From: Streptomyces sp. NBC_00078
GTDB taxonomy: Bacteria > Actinomycetota > Actinomycetes > Streptomycetales > Streptomycetaceae
Length of the DNA stretch: 64,000 nucleotides
Reading direction: 5' to 3'
Assembly: GCF_026343335.1 (NCBI RefSeq)
Contig: NZ_JAPELX010000001.1
Location: 5,146,001-5,210,000, forward strand
Below, one piece after another: positions 8,996 to 18,132 of the stretch. The translations under genes and the position numbers were made by a program. Each line of letters begins with the position of its first letter. Within the stretch, counting starts at the first letter, position 1. The notes below the pieces were generated by a model. The model was not told where the DNA came from and did no database searches. It saw only the letters and a list, made by a program, of their open reading frames with translations.

Positions 8996-10354
8996 ATGGT
9001 GGCAGTGCCGAGAGGGCCCAATTCCCGCCTGCGCGACACCATCGACGCGACCGGCTGCACGTACGAGGCCCTGGCGAAGGACATCCGGCGTATCGCGGCC
9101 GAGAACGGGGAGATCCTCCAGACCAACAAGTCGGCCGTCTCCCACTGGGCCAACGGCACGCGCCAGCCGACCGGTCGGACCGGGCAGTACCTCGCCGAGG
9201 CCCTGTCACGCCGGGCAGGCCGCAGCGTCACCCAGACTGAGATCGGGCTTCGAGCACCAGACGCTGAGGGGCCGGACGAGGGGGATCCCGTCCTGGCCGC
9301 AACCGACCTGGGCCGCGCCGATGTCGAGCGCCGCCGCTTCCTCGCGGTGGCCGCCTTCACCACCGCTGGCGTCGCCATGCCGCTTGCCCACGACCACGAG
9401 GCCACTGCCCGCATGCTCCGTGCCCGCACCGGCACGTCCGTGATCGGGACAGAGGACGTGGACGTCGTCCGGCAGATCACCGCGGCCTTCAGCGCGGCCG
9501 ATGAACGCCTCGGCGGTGGGCACGGACTGACCACGGTCACCGCGTACCTCGCTGACACCGCCGCCCCCATGCTCCGGGGCCGCTTCCCGAGCGAAGCCTT
9601 ACGGCGGGCAGCCTTCGGTGCGGTGGCCGAACTCGCCTACCTGGCAGGCTGGAAGCACCACGACCTCGGCCAGGAAGGCGCTGCCCAGCGCTACTACCAG
9701 GTCGGCTACCAACTAGCCTGCGAAGCCGACCCGCATGGTCACGCCGCCTGGATGATGCGCGCCCTTGCCCACCAGGCACTGAGCCTCAAGCAGCCTCACC
9801 ACTGCGTCGACCTCGTTGAAGGCTCCCTCACCCGCGCCCTGGGCCACGTCGACGGCCAGACCGAGGCGTTGCTGCACATCACCCACGCCCGCGCCTATGC
9901 CGCCGTCGGTGAGAAGCCCGCAGCGGCCCGCGCCCTGCTCGCCGCCGAAGACGCCCTCCTGCGCGATGACGACCTCCAGCCCAGCTACTCCAGGGTCAGC
10001 GGCCCCGCCGCCGGCACCGTTGCCAGCCACACCGCCCGCACTCTCACCGACCTCGCCGACCACATCGGCACCGAACAGCAGCACCGCGATGCCCTGGTCC
10101 GCTGGGACCCCGAGAAGTACAAGCGTGTTCACGCCCTCACCTACGCCGACCTCGGCGACAGCCTCGCTGCCCAGGCCCGCGCCGACGAAGCCATCGCCGC
10201 CTGGGCGCAGGCCCTGATCCTCATGGAAGGCATGACCTCCGACCGCACCCGCAAGGCCATCACCTCGCTCCGCTCCACCCTCTCCATCTACCAGCGCCGC
10301 AAAGTGCCCGGAGCCGCGGAACTCGCCCGCCGCGCACGCGAAGCGCTGGCCTAA
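8996..10354 (+). CDS. XRE-type HTH regulator with TPR-like C-terminal region
   Basis: A 452-aa protein with an ATG start. Residues ~10-70 form a helix-turn-helix (YEALAKDIRRIAA, then NKSAVSHWANGTRQP). A linker ends in RRRFLAVAAFTTAGVAM (residues ~112-128), which resembles a Tat-like motif but sits in the middle of the protein as in other Streptomyces regulators of this type. The remaining ~300 residues are alanine-rich helical repeats (for example ALLHITHARAYAAVGEKPAA, DLGDSLAAQARADEAIAAW), read as TPR-like ligand- or partner-binding repeats. It is divergent from the kinase operon and 35 bp upstream of the Nudix gene, which it probably co-expresses. It is the likely regulator of the cassette. 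Confidence 0.8.
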   Translation: MVAVPRGPNSRLRDTIDATGCTYEALAKDIRRIAAENGEILQTNKSAVSHWANGTRQPTGRTGQYLAEALSRRAGRSVTQTEIGLRAPDAEGPDEGDPVLAATDLGRADVERRRFLAVAAFTTAGVAMPLAHDHEATARMLRARTGTSVIGTEDVDVVRQITAAFSAADERLGGGHGLTTVTAYLADTAAPMLRGRFPSEALRRAAFGAVAELAYLAGWKHHDLGQEGAAQRYYQVGYQLACEADPHGHAAWMMRALAHQALSLKQPHHCVDLVEGSLTRALGHVDGQTEALLHITHARAYAAVGEKPAAARALLAAEDALLRDDDLQPSYSRVSGPAAGTVASHTARTLTDLADHIGTEQQHRDALVRWDPEKYKRVHALTYADLGDSLAAQARADEAIAAWAQALILMEGMTSDRTRKAITSLRSTLSIYQRRKVPGAAELARRAREALA

Positions 10355-10389
10355 GCTGACACCAACCGGCCGACGAAGGGACACAAGCC

Positions 10390-10890
10390 GTGGCTCAGCG
10401 GACCACTGACGACCAGCCCAAAGCCCTGCCGCCCGCCCTCGAATCCATGACCCTGCTGGTCGCCGCCGTCATCGTCCACGACCAGGCCACCAACCGCGTC
10501 GTCCTCCTCCAACGCAGCCAAAACGCCAAATTCGCCCAGGGCATGTGGGACCTCCCCGTCGGCAAGAGCGAACCCGGCGAGCCCATCACCGAAACCGCCG
10601 TACGCGAGCTCTACGAAGAGACCGGCCTGACCGTGAAGCCTGAGTCCCTCACAGTCGCCCACATCATCCACGGCGCCTGGGGCGTCGAGGCCCCCAACGG
10701 CTTCCTCACCGTCGTCTTCGCCGTTCACGAATGGACCGGCGAACCCCAGAACCGCGAACCCCGCAAGCACTCTCAGGTCCGCTGGGTCGATGCCGTCGAC
10801 GTCCCCGAAGACTTTGTGGACACCACCGCCAGTGCCCTTCGGCGGTACCTGGCGGATGGGCCGCAAGTATCCCTGGATGGGTGGGCATGA
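10390..10890 (+). CDS. Nudix hydrolase
   Basis: A 166-aa protein with a GTG start. The Nudix box is complete at residues 58-80 (GKSEPGEPITETAVRELYEETGL, split as GKSEPGE-PITETAV-RELYEETGL), matching Gx5Ex7REUxEExGU with all catalytic glutamates. Nudix enzymes hydrolyse nucleoside diphosphates linked to another group, using Mg2+. The substrate cannot be read from sequence. It follows the HTH/TPR gene closely and probably belongs to the same module as the divergent kinase/methyltransferase/phosphatase operon. Confidence 0.9.
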   Translation: MAQRTTDDQPKALPPALESMTLLVAAVIVHDQATNRVVLLQRSQNAKFAQGMWDLPVGKSEPGEPITETAVRELYEETGLTVKPESLTVAHIIHGAWGVEAPNGFLTVVFAVHEWTGEPQNREPRKHSQVRWVDAVDVPEDFVDTTASALRRYLADGPQVSLDGWA

Positions 10891-11127
10891 AACGACCTGC
10901 TGTGGGCGGCCTACCGGAATACAGGTCGTCCTCGATCAGTAAACTCCGCACTTTGCATGCGCGGAGAGGCTCTGTACAGAGAGCTCAGACGGTGGCCCAT
11001 CACGCCGTCTCGCCGTTGCGACTCAGTATTGCCTCGCCTCTCCTGGGCGATGGCCCGCTCGTCGCGGGACAACCGGTCGTCACATCGCAGGAACTGCGCA
11101 ACCGTCAGTGCAGCCAGCCTTGGTAGT

Positions 11128-12339
11128 TCACGGCAAGCGCAGTTGATCGTCCACTGGCACAGTCGCTGGAGGGAGCGTGGTGATCAGCAATTCCTCGGCG
11201 GATCTTTTTCCGGACCGCCCAGCTGCTGAGTAACGCGTAGCGACCAACCGTTTACTAATCCGCCACCTGCGCACTCCGAGAGTCTCACGATCGATGTCTG
11301 ACGGCGCCATCCTGGATTGACCGTAAAGCCATTTGCTCTGCACGAGCATGGGGTAATTGTCGTAGCTAAGTAGCCACCGGAACTGCGCTTTTGTTCGAAG
11401 GTATCCCGCCAGGTCGAGGTGGAGTGTGTCAATGCCGGGGCGAGTGGCCGGAGCCCGTCCGTCGCCCCCGTAGCCGCCACGGGGATCAAATGACGTTCGA
11501 TACAGAAGCGAAGACTTTTCAATATATGGGGGGTCGAGGTAGGCAATTACACGGGAAGGTAGTAGCTGTGGATATTGCTCAGGTACGTCTTCCAACGTTT
11601 GTCGCCAGTCCTTGCACCACACATCCACTAGGCGTCCGATGCTGTACAGATGGCCGATGTACCTAATTCTCTCCTCAAGCGCGTCTGGGTTCCAGCGGCA
11701 TCCGATCGGGTAGTTACTGGCTTGAGAGCGCCCGCCAATGGGCCCCGCCTTGCCGTGCAAGATCCCCGAGAAGGTGGTTCGATTAAGGAACAGGCATTGC
11801 GTCGCGACGCTTATGCGGCGATCGCGTGGACTCATCTCCGGGCGTGGCGCCCATGCGCGCCAATAATCCCATCGTTCCACGGCTGACACACCACCATTGC
11901 GAACGTACCGCTTCCACTCCTCATGCATTCGATCGATGAGCAGCTCGGTATCGTCGGCAGCTGCTTGCCAAAAGGCTGTGACGAGTGGGTCAGCGTCTGC
12001 GAGCAAGATGCGGTCTACAATTCCCTCGCCAATCGCGCGCAATGATGCTGACGCGCCGCCGGCGAACGGCTCCACAAGAAGATTTACTTCGGGAACCTCC
12101 CGAGATTGCTTCGCTGAAGTTATCAATCGCGCGATCACGGGGGACAGTGACGACTTAGCCCCTGGATAACGCAAGGGTGACTGGTAACGGCCGTGGGAGA
12201 GCGCGTGGGAGACGGGCTCAAGCTGCTGAGGCAGGGGGCGGGCCTGAGCATGGATCGCCTCGTCGGCACCGAATGGATTGGCATTCTGAGCAAGAGTGCT
12301 TGCGCTGATGGCAGTCGCCGACGAGGTCACTGAGGTCAC
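11128..12339 (-). CDS. D12-class DNA N6-adenine methyltransferase
   Basis: About 403 aa from a GTG at 12339; a TTG at 12429 would overlap the upstream nuclease gene. Motifs are in the order of alpha-class (D12, Dam/DpnM-like) enzymes: YQSPLRYPGAKSSL (motif X), LLVEPFAGGASASLRA (motif I, SAM site), a target-recognition region, then AYLDPPYIEKS (motif IV, DPPY, catalytic). It would methylate adenine N6 in a short, unknown DNA site. The C-terminal ~90 residues include a helical region with many Arg/Lys. It is the last gene of the HerA-NurA operon, where it probably marks host DNA. Base composition is clearly lower in GC than the neighbouring genes. Confidence 0.88.
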   Translation of the reverse strand: MTSVTSSATAISASTLAQNANPFGADEAIHAQARPLPQQLEPVSHALSHGRYQSPLRYPGAKSSLSPVIARLITSAKQSREVPEVNLLVEPFAGGASASLRAIGEGIVDRILLADADPLVTAFWQAAADDTELLIDRMHEEWKRYVRNGGVSAVERWDYWRAWAPRPEMSPRDRRISVATQCLFLNRTTFSGILHGKAGPIGGRSQASNYPIGCRWNPDALEERIRYIGHLYSIGRLVDVWCKDWRQTLEDVPEQYPQLLPSRVIAYLDPPYIEKSSLLYRTSFDPRGGYGGDGRAPATRPGIDTLHLDLAGYLRTKAQFRWLLSYDNYPMLVQSKWLYGQSRMAPSDIDRETLGVRRWRISKRLVATRYSAAGRSGKRSAEELLITTLPPATVPVDDQLRLP

Positions 12340-12385
12340 CGTCCCATCTTGCCGGATGGCTGAGCGATCCGGAACATGATCGAAC

Positions 12386-13798
12386 CTAGCCCTTGAAGTA
12401 TGTCGGTGGTTGCACCGCTTGGAGGTCAAGTTTCAGCCCTGGGATGTTCTGCTGAGCCATCATCGTCAAGACGGAGCGCCCCACGCCGAGTGGCAGTGCG
12501 GCCGCAGAGTGGGCGAGGGCGATGGGTACGACAGCATGTTGGTACATGCGGGTCCTGAGCGAGTCCAGAATCTCGCATATCAGACGAAGCGTCGGGTATG
12601 CGTCCCATCCCTCAGCTTCCGGACTGCCGCCATCGTATGGCGATAGTCCCGCCTTAGGCGGGACTGTAATTACCAGAGGATCTCCCGTTCGAGTGCGGTA
12701 GATGAAGCGGCGTCCGTAGAACTCATCCACGCCATAGTGATTACTCTCGGGGCGCCCGGAAATCCTATTGATGTAAGCGTTAGTTAGCCGCATGACGTGG
12801 CCCAACGGAATCAGATCCTTGATCAGCTCTGCATGCTCGACGAAGGCGCCAGATTTCTCGATTCCGACGATGAGAGGCGCGATGAGGTTCCGCTTGGCAC
12901 ACCAGGCGCCAAGGTCGCCAAGATGTTCCTCAAATCTACGCTTGAGCGGAGCAAGGGGACCGAACATTGCCAGCGGTCCATCAGTAATGAATAGAGTGTG
13001 CCGAAGCACTTCGGGTGCGGTGTCGGCAAAGAAGTTCAAGTAACACACAGACATTAGCCGCTCGGCCGCAGTCATGACGCGCCCAAGAGGAGTGAAGTTC
13101 GATCCTTCGGCGTTATATTCCTCGTGAGTTCGCAGGACGTCCGCGAGGTATAGGCGCGTGTTACATGAACGGCACGACCCGCCCTCTTTGTTAACTGTCA
13201 GTGTGAAGCTGCTGGTCGCCTTCTGCCCGCATCCCGGGCAGACACGTAGGCTGATTTCGGTCGCAGGTTTGCCACGAGTACCGTGCAATGCCAGGAGCGC
13301 ATCTGTGAGGGTCATCTCGGTGTTGGAGTCGAAACGCGAACTGCGGAGAAAGTCTTCGAGTTCCGCGCGCCAGGTTTCCGCACCGCTCATGCCCGGCCGA
13401 GTCAGCTGAGATCCGGGGAGAGCTACGTCGAAAGCGTATTCAGAGTGAGAGTTACGGACCTCACGTGGGTCGATGTGCCTCACTCGGGAAAGGTTGCGAA
13501 AGGCTTCGAGCCGTACAACCGATCCGGCAACTCTGAGATAGCCAACCTTCACGGTCGGATGGTCGCGAGTAGCCTCAACCTCGGTGTCCGACCCGTCGAC
13601 CGTGATCGAGAAGTCCACCTCCTCAAGTTTGCCAGAAAGCGGCAAATCTTCGAGAGGTGAGCACAGCTCAGTGATTCCCTCTTCGCTTTCGGGGCGAGAG
13701 CTAGTGATGGTCCAGCGTTGAAGGGCAGCCCGGACCGCCTCATTCCTCACCGTATCTACGTGCCCCAGCCTGGAAGCCTTTTCTCCTTCGTAAGGCAC
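12386..13798 (-). CDS. nurA: NurA-type nuclease with zinc-ribbon insertion
   Basis: A 470-aa protein; the GTG start lies 3 bp after the HerA stop. NurA features: an N-terminal acidic motif SITVDGSDTEVEA (~residues 65-77, catalytic Asp), a central LFITDGPLAMFGPL (second acidic motif), PLIVGIEKSG, and a C-terminal VVPIALAHSAAALPLGVGR segment typical of the NurA fold. Between the first two motifs sits a four-cysteine zinc ribbon, CPGCG and CRSCN about 20 residues apart, not a usual part of NurA. NurA proteins are Mn2+-dependent exo/endonucleases that pair with the HerA hexamer to degrade DNA. The family call is from motif reading and is less certain than the HerA call. Confidence 0.75.
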   Translation of the reverse strand: MPYEGEKASRLGHVDTVRNEAVRAALQRWTITSSRPESEEGITELCSPLEDLPLSGKLEEVDFSITVDGSDTEVEATRDHPTVKVGYLRVAGSVVRLEAFRNLSRVRHIDPREVRNSHSEYAFDVALPGSQLTRPGMSGAETWRAELEDFLRSSRFDSNTEMTLTDALLALHGTRGKPATEISLRVCPGCGQKATSSFTLTVNKEGGSCRSCNTRLYLADVLRTHEEYNAEGSNFTPLGRVMTAAERLMSVCYLNFFADTAPEVLRHTLFITDGPLAMFGPLAPLKRRFEEHLGDLGAWCAKRNLIAPLIVGIEKSGAFVEHAELIKDLIPLGHVMRLTNAYINRISGRPESNHYGVDEFYGRRFIYRTRTGDPLVITVPPKAGLSPYDGGSPEAEGWDAYPTLRLICEILDSLRTRMYQHAVVPIALAHSAAALPLGVGRSVLTMMAQQNIPGLKLDLQAVQPPTYFKG

Positions 13799-13801
13799 GA
13801 T

Positions 13802-15805
13802 TTACTCGCCTTCGTTTGCGATGTCAATGCCTGTCAGTCCGGCGGCGGCTCGGGCCTTATTGACCATAGTGTGATCGAACTTGGAGATCTGCACCGGGAC
13901 GATGTATTTTCCTGAGTATGTTTTCATCCGCACAAATCCGACGTCTTCTGCTCGGATGATGCTCGGAGTCCAGACCTTGAAATCGTAATAGTGCGCCAAC
14001 TCGCGTGTTTCGTGGTCGGAGTTAAGATGAGAAATCAACCAATTCGAGGTATTCGAAAGCATGCGCTTGTCGACAGAAGTGACTTCTTGTGTTGCGTAGA
14101 TCAGGCCCATTCGATACTTTGCCGCTTCCTTCGACAGGCGTACCCAGGGATCGTCAGCTACGTCGCGTCCGCCACGCTCGAAGAGGTTGTGCGCCTCTTC
14201 GACGATAATCTGCATGTCTACCGGCTCATGGTCGGCGCGAAACCGCTCGCTTGCCCGATTCAAGAGGTGGGTGACGATGCGTTCTGACATGACCTTTGCG
14301 ACCTTGTCGTTTCCGCTTGAGAGATCGACGATTGCAAGTCGACCCGCCTGCATGTCGTTCCACAAGTGCTCACCGACGTCACCAGCAGAATTGGGGCCGT
14401 GGAATGGGCGGATGGTTCGAATGGATGAAGTCACACCCGTATATTTGTACACATCCCAAATGGCGCCGAAGTGGCAGTCTTTAGTGTCGTGCCACTTGGG
14501 AAAGTCGCTTTCCCGTTCTCCAACCCATTCGGCGAGTGCCAGCGCGCCTGCAGGGCTGAGGACGCGGTAACTCCCCGCTCGGCCAGCCTGTACAACAGCA
14601 TCCGGATGGGCGGCCATGAAATCCGTCATTGGGCCTGACGGAGCAGGGATGACAAGGGATTGTGGCAAATTGGCGGCTTCGAATCCACACTTGGCTAGAA
14701 GGCCGTAAAATGCGACTGTAGTCCACCCCCAGCGGCTGTGCCTGCTGCGATCATTTTGATCGGGCTCAGTAAGGACTGCCGACCGGAAGCTTTTGCCGTA
14801 GTTGGTATTGACCGGTGCAGTGGCTTCGCTTACCAAGCTCCAAGCTGCTTCGAGTACCTCACGGTCATAGAAGTTGATACGAAGTGGCTGCTCCCGGCTG
14901 TCCCCAGCGCTGGGTTCGACCTTATAGATCCGCACAGTGCTTGAGTCGTCCCCGAGGAGGCGAAGGCCCGTGCGGTCTTGCTTATTTACGTTTGCGTACT
15001 CGCCTTGTGGATCAAAGATCAGCTGGCCGATGGAACGGCCATGTTCCGACCCATACTGGTGGACCGCTGTAACCAGGGTCTTGATAGTGTTAGATTTACC
15101 GGTTCGAGTCATTCCGAAAACGGCAGTTTTCCGACCGATGAAGTCAGAAACGTTGATATGGACCTGTGCCCGATCGGTGCCAGCAATGAGAGCCTTGCGC
15201 CGGGTGGCGGCGAATCGGACGTTACCGATCGCGAGGGCGTCTTTCTTGTCAACAGGCTCAGGGTAGGAGGCCAGCCATGACAACACCTCAGTGGACGGCA
15301 GGAATACTTGATAGCGAGCAGAGACAACCACGTTGTCGATGTCTGCCCCGTATTCAATATGGGCGTCGCGGGAATCTGCCTCAGTATAGAAGGTGCCCAG
15401 AACCTCGCAATCGAAGGCTGACTGCTGAAGTTCGTTGCGTGTCAGCACATCCGTTACGTCATCGAATCCGACCCCGGATGCGCCAGCATCGCGGACAACC
15501 GCCAGACGAGTTTGAATGAGCTCCGACTCGTTAGGCAGGGGCGCAGTGCCGCGGACTCGGAGCAGGATGACTTCCTGATCTTCGAGTATGAACCCAGAAG
15601 TCGTATTGTCGCCCGCGACAGCGAGGAGGAAGCCACCCCTTGGAACTCCGCCGGCCTTCTCCTTTTTGAAGTCATCGGTCAACACCACGGCCGAGTCGTA
15701 GTCGAGACGGTAGACGCCGCCGACCGGTACGCAGCCCCTGTTGACTAGCGCAGTCAGCGGCTTCTTGAGTTCGACCGACTGTGAGAGCCCCTCAGTGATG
15801 CTCAC
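13802..15805 (-). CDS. herA: HerA-type hexameric DNA translocase ATPase
   Basis: A 667-aa protein from a GTG at 15805; a TTG at 15901 is in frame. The N-terminal ~200 residues would form the HAS-barrel. The ATPase domain has Walker A FGMTRTGKSN (~231-239), the HerA motif LIFDPQGEY, Walker B MQIIVEEAHNLF, sensor region IYATQEVTSVDKRML and the downstream SNWLISHLNSDHE. HerA pumps duplex DNA and in archaea feeds it to NurA for end resection; bacterial HerA often sits in defence systems. It is first in the operon with NurA and a D12 methyltransferase, with 3-bp spacing to NurA. GC content is below that of neighbours, suggesting recent transfer. Confidence 0.92.
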   Translation of the reverse strand: MSITEGLSQSVELKKPLTALVNRGCVPVGGVYRLDYDSAVVLTDDFKKEKAGGVPRGGFLLAVAGDNTTSGFILEDQEVILLRVRGTAPLPNESELIQTRLAVVRDAGASGVGFDDVTDVLTRNELQQSAFDCEVLGTFYTEADSRDAHIEYGADIDNVVVSARYQVFLPSTEVLSWLASYPEPVDKKDALAIGNVRFAATRRKALIAGTDRAQVHINVSDFIGRKTAVFGMTRTGKSNTIKTLVTAVHQYGSEHGRSIGQLIFDPQGEYANVNKQDRTGLRLLGDDSSTVRIYKVEPSAGDSREQPLRINFYDREVLEAAWSLVSEATAPVNTNYGKSFRSAVLTEPDQNDRSRHSRWGWTTVAFYGLLAKCGFEAANLPQSLVIPAPSGPMTDFMAAHPDAVVQAGRAGSYRVLSPAGALALAEWVGERESDFPKWHDTKDCHFGAIWDVYKYTGVTSSIRTIRPFHGPNSAGDVGEHLWNDMQAGRLAIVDLSSGNDKVAKVMSERIVTHLLNRASERFRADHEPVDMQIIVEEAHNLFERGGRDVADDPWVRLSKEAAKYRMGLIYATQEVTSVDKRMLSNTSNWLISHLNSDHETRELAHYYDFKVWTPSIIRAEDVGFVRMKTYSGKYIVPVQISKFDHTMVNKARAAAGLTGIDIANEGE

Positions 15806-16177
15806 GCGCCTTGCCCCCTCTACCGGTCGCACAAGGCAGGGCGCGACCGCAGTGTGGTTGTGATCCAGAGTCACTCGGACGCTACACGGGGCCACTGACA
15901 AAAGTGTGCCGTATCAATGAGGTTGACGGCCACTCAGGTAGCGAGCTCGGAGCAGGGGTGCTGGGGGCTCGCACCGGAGGCGTACATGCTCGATCTGTCT
16001 CGAGAGTGTGAAGCCAGGGGCTACTGTGCCGCGAGTCCGGCGCGTGAGCGATGCGTGAGCGGACGGGTCAGCACAGGATGGATCGGGTGGGATGTTGGTG
16101 ATTGCTATGCGTCGCTGACCTGGGGAAATAGGACGTAGCGGAACCGGACGACACCGGGTGGCCTGATCTTGCAGGCC
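15806..16177. other. Gap between herA and the first attachment site
   Basis: About 370 bp with no gene I can support. It contains the herA promoter region and the inner end of the integrative element. No complete integrase gene is present here. Confidence 0.5.
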
Positions 16178-16220
16178 CTCGTAATGCGTAGGTCTCGGGT
16201 TCGAATCCCGAAGGCGGCTC
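16178..16220 (+). repeat. att: Attachment site 1: 3' half of tRNA-Thr(CGT)
   Basis: A 43-bp sequence identical to 20984-21026. Read as tRNA it starts in the anticodon loop (CTCGTAA, anticodon CGT), then the anticodon 3' stem, variable loop, T arm (TCGGG-TTCGAAT-CCCGA) and acceptor strand AGGCGGC; TCCA follows. The 5' half of a tRNA is absent, so this is not a functional gene but an att site left by an element integrated in a tRNA-Thr gene. Crossover at the anticodon loop is typical of tyrosine integrases. Confidence 0.9.
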
Positions 16221-16227
16221 CATGGTG

Positions 16228-16257
16228 AACCCCAGGTCAGACCTTTGACCTGGGGTT
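16228..16257 (+). terminator. Hairpin terminator downstream of att site 1
   Basis: Perfect 12-bp stem AACCCCAGGTCA / TGACCTGGGGTT with a 6-nt loop, followed by TTCTTG. This is the native terminator of the tRNA gene, duplicated with the att sequence. Confidence 0.9.
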
Positions 16258-16470
16258 TCTTGTATTCGTTGACCTTGGAATCCTGGCCAATCGGGCACTT
16301 GTGGTCTGCGCACTGCAATGCGTGGGTCGGAGGTTCATTTTCTGTGACGAGGTCGACGATCAAAGGTTCCGACCTGGTCTTTTACCCGCTCATAGGGGAT
16401 GGATCACGCTGGCGCAAAGGGCTCCGGTGGACAACCGGTGGACAGCCGTGCGTGATGCTCCATCAGGAGA

Positions 16471-16895
16471 CTCCCACTGCCCTTGTGTCGACGGGTGGGG
16501 ATCCACAGGTCTCAGATGGAGCGATCGGCGTCGTGGAGACTGTCCCGTCCCGACAGCCCTCACATCCGGTTCGGGCATCCGTCGGTAGTCGGCCCCCTTG
16601 GGCCAGTCTCGGCGGCCGGGTATCCGACGGTGGGTCTTTCGCCAGTCGGTGGAAAGGGTTCTCGCATACCTCCGCACCCGGGTTCTCCGTCGCGTCCCGT
16701 TGTCGTGAAGTGTGCCGACGTCGCCGTCGGCACACCGATCGGATGAGCGAACCGCAGTCGTGCCGCGACAACACGTGACCGCACTCCTGGCGGGTAACTG
16801 GCCGCTCGTCCCTGGCCGCGTTGTGCGTCGCGGTTCGGCGGTAGCGTGGCGCGGCAAGGAAAGCATGGAAGCTGCGAACAGGTTGGGCGAAGTTC
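16471..16895. other. Gap upstream of the UPF0158 pseudogene
   Basis: About 425 bp with no supportable gene. It is GC-rich and has no obvious repeat or promoter that I can define. Confidence 0.4.
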
Positions 16896-18037
16896 ATGCG
16901 GATGCGGTTCGAAGCCGGGGCCGAGGAGGAGTTCGAGGCGGCGTGCGGGCTGCTGGTCGACCGGTTGGTCCGGTGGGCCGGGCAGCAGGGTCTGCCGGTG
17001 GACGGGTTCGTGGCCGAGGCGGCGCTGGATTGCCGGCACCGGGCGACGGCCGGCTGGGGCTGTGGGAGCCGCGGCATGTGGAGGAGTTGCTGCTTGGCTG
17101 GCTGCCGGAGACCATCACTGAACTTCCCGGGGAGGAACGCGGCGACGCACCGGGCACACTGCGTACGCTGCTGCGTTATCTGCACGCCGCGCGGTTGGCG
17201 GATCCGCGCGGCCCTGCACTTGAGGACTCCCTCGCAGCGGTCGATGCGGTTGCGGAGCTGTATCCGGGGGCGATGGCGGACCGTAGCCGCTGGGGTTTGG
17301 CGAAATTCTGGGCGACGGCAGCCGCCGAGCAGGGAGTGGATGTCCTGGACGGGGCGGCGTTGCAGCGGTTCGCGGAGCGTGCTCAGCGCGGGGAGGTCGC
17401 CTACGACCAGCAGGCCCTGGACATGGTCATGGAACGGCGGTTGACCGGCCGTGCTCTGTCCGGTGTGGCTCGGGCCGAGCCACAACTGCCCGTGGTGCTG
17501 CCCCCGGACGACGCACTCCGGGAGCGCGGCTTCCGGGGCGACGAGGAGTTGGCGGACCGGTTGCGCGCGGCCATGGGAGATGCGGCGATCCCCCTCCTGC
17601 GCCCGCTCGCGGTCGATCTCGAGATGCTGGCCATGCTGCTGGAGGCCGACCCGGCTGAGTCGGGTGGGCGGATCGATCTGTCCACCGGGGAGTGCTGGCC
17701 GGCGTTCACCGACGAGTTGGAGCCTGGGGCCGGGGGCGAGGAGGCGGATGATCCCGATCGATGGCTGTACGTGCCGGCTCTGGGTTCCCGGGCCGGTTAC
17801 CGGGACATGGAGCTGTTCATCGACGGGCTCGGCGACGTCGCCCTCGCCGACCGGCTGCGGATCGCCATCACCGGTCGGGGCGCCTTCCGACGCTTCAAGG
17901 ACGTCCTCGCCCGGGATGAGCGCGCCCGGCGCCGGTACCACCGGCTCAGCGATGAGCGACAGCGCGGCCGGGCCCGCGCCTGGTTGGTGGAGGAGGGCTA
18001 TTGCCCCGCTGCGTCATGCAGCGCATCCTCGCGCTGA
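16896..18037 (+). pseudogene. UPF0158-family protein, frameshifted
   Basis: Translation from the ATG at 16896 reads MRMRFEAGAEEEFEAACGLL and continues in frame to about DCRHRAT near 17045. The homologous continuation DGRLGLWEPRHVEELLLGW then lies in another frame and runs on to 18037. The C-terminal half shows the UPF0158 pattern: YRDMELFIDGL, ALADRLRIAITGRGAFRRF, KDVLARDE. Function of the family is unknown. Joined, the product would be about 380 aa. A single indel near 17040-17046 explains the break; this is either a real loss of function or a sequencing error in GC-rich DNA. It is convergent with the 393-aa gene. Confidence 0.75.
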
Positions 18038-18132
18038 CCGTCGCGATCTGGCACGACGACCACACCGGACAGCCGGTTTCGCGCTCACTGGCCGCCTGTG
18101 ATCGCTGACCCCTTGGATTGGAATCTGTCATC

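Larger units (their letters stand above)
16178..16470 (+). repeat. ~300-bp direct repeat (copy 1) spanning att and downstream flank
   Basis: From the att core through the terminator, GTTGACCTTGGAATCC, and on to GGACAGCCGTGCGTGA and CCATCAGG, this stretch matches 20984-21290 with scattered changes. The duplication therefore includes the tRNA 3' end and about 250 bp of chromosome beyond it, not only the recombination core. Confidence 0.85.

Noticed and set aside
16160..16223. Possible functional tRNA gene at the first att site
   Set aside because: Only the 3' half from the anticodon loop is present; there is no D arm or 5' acceptor strand upstream.
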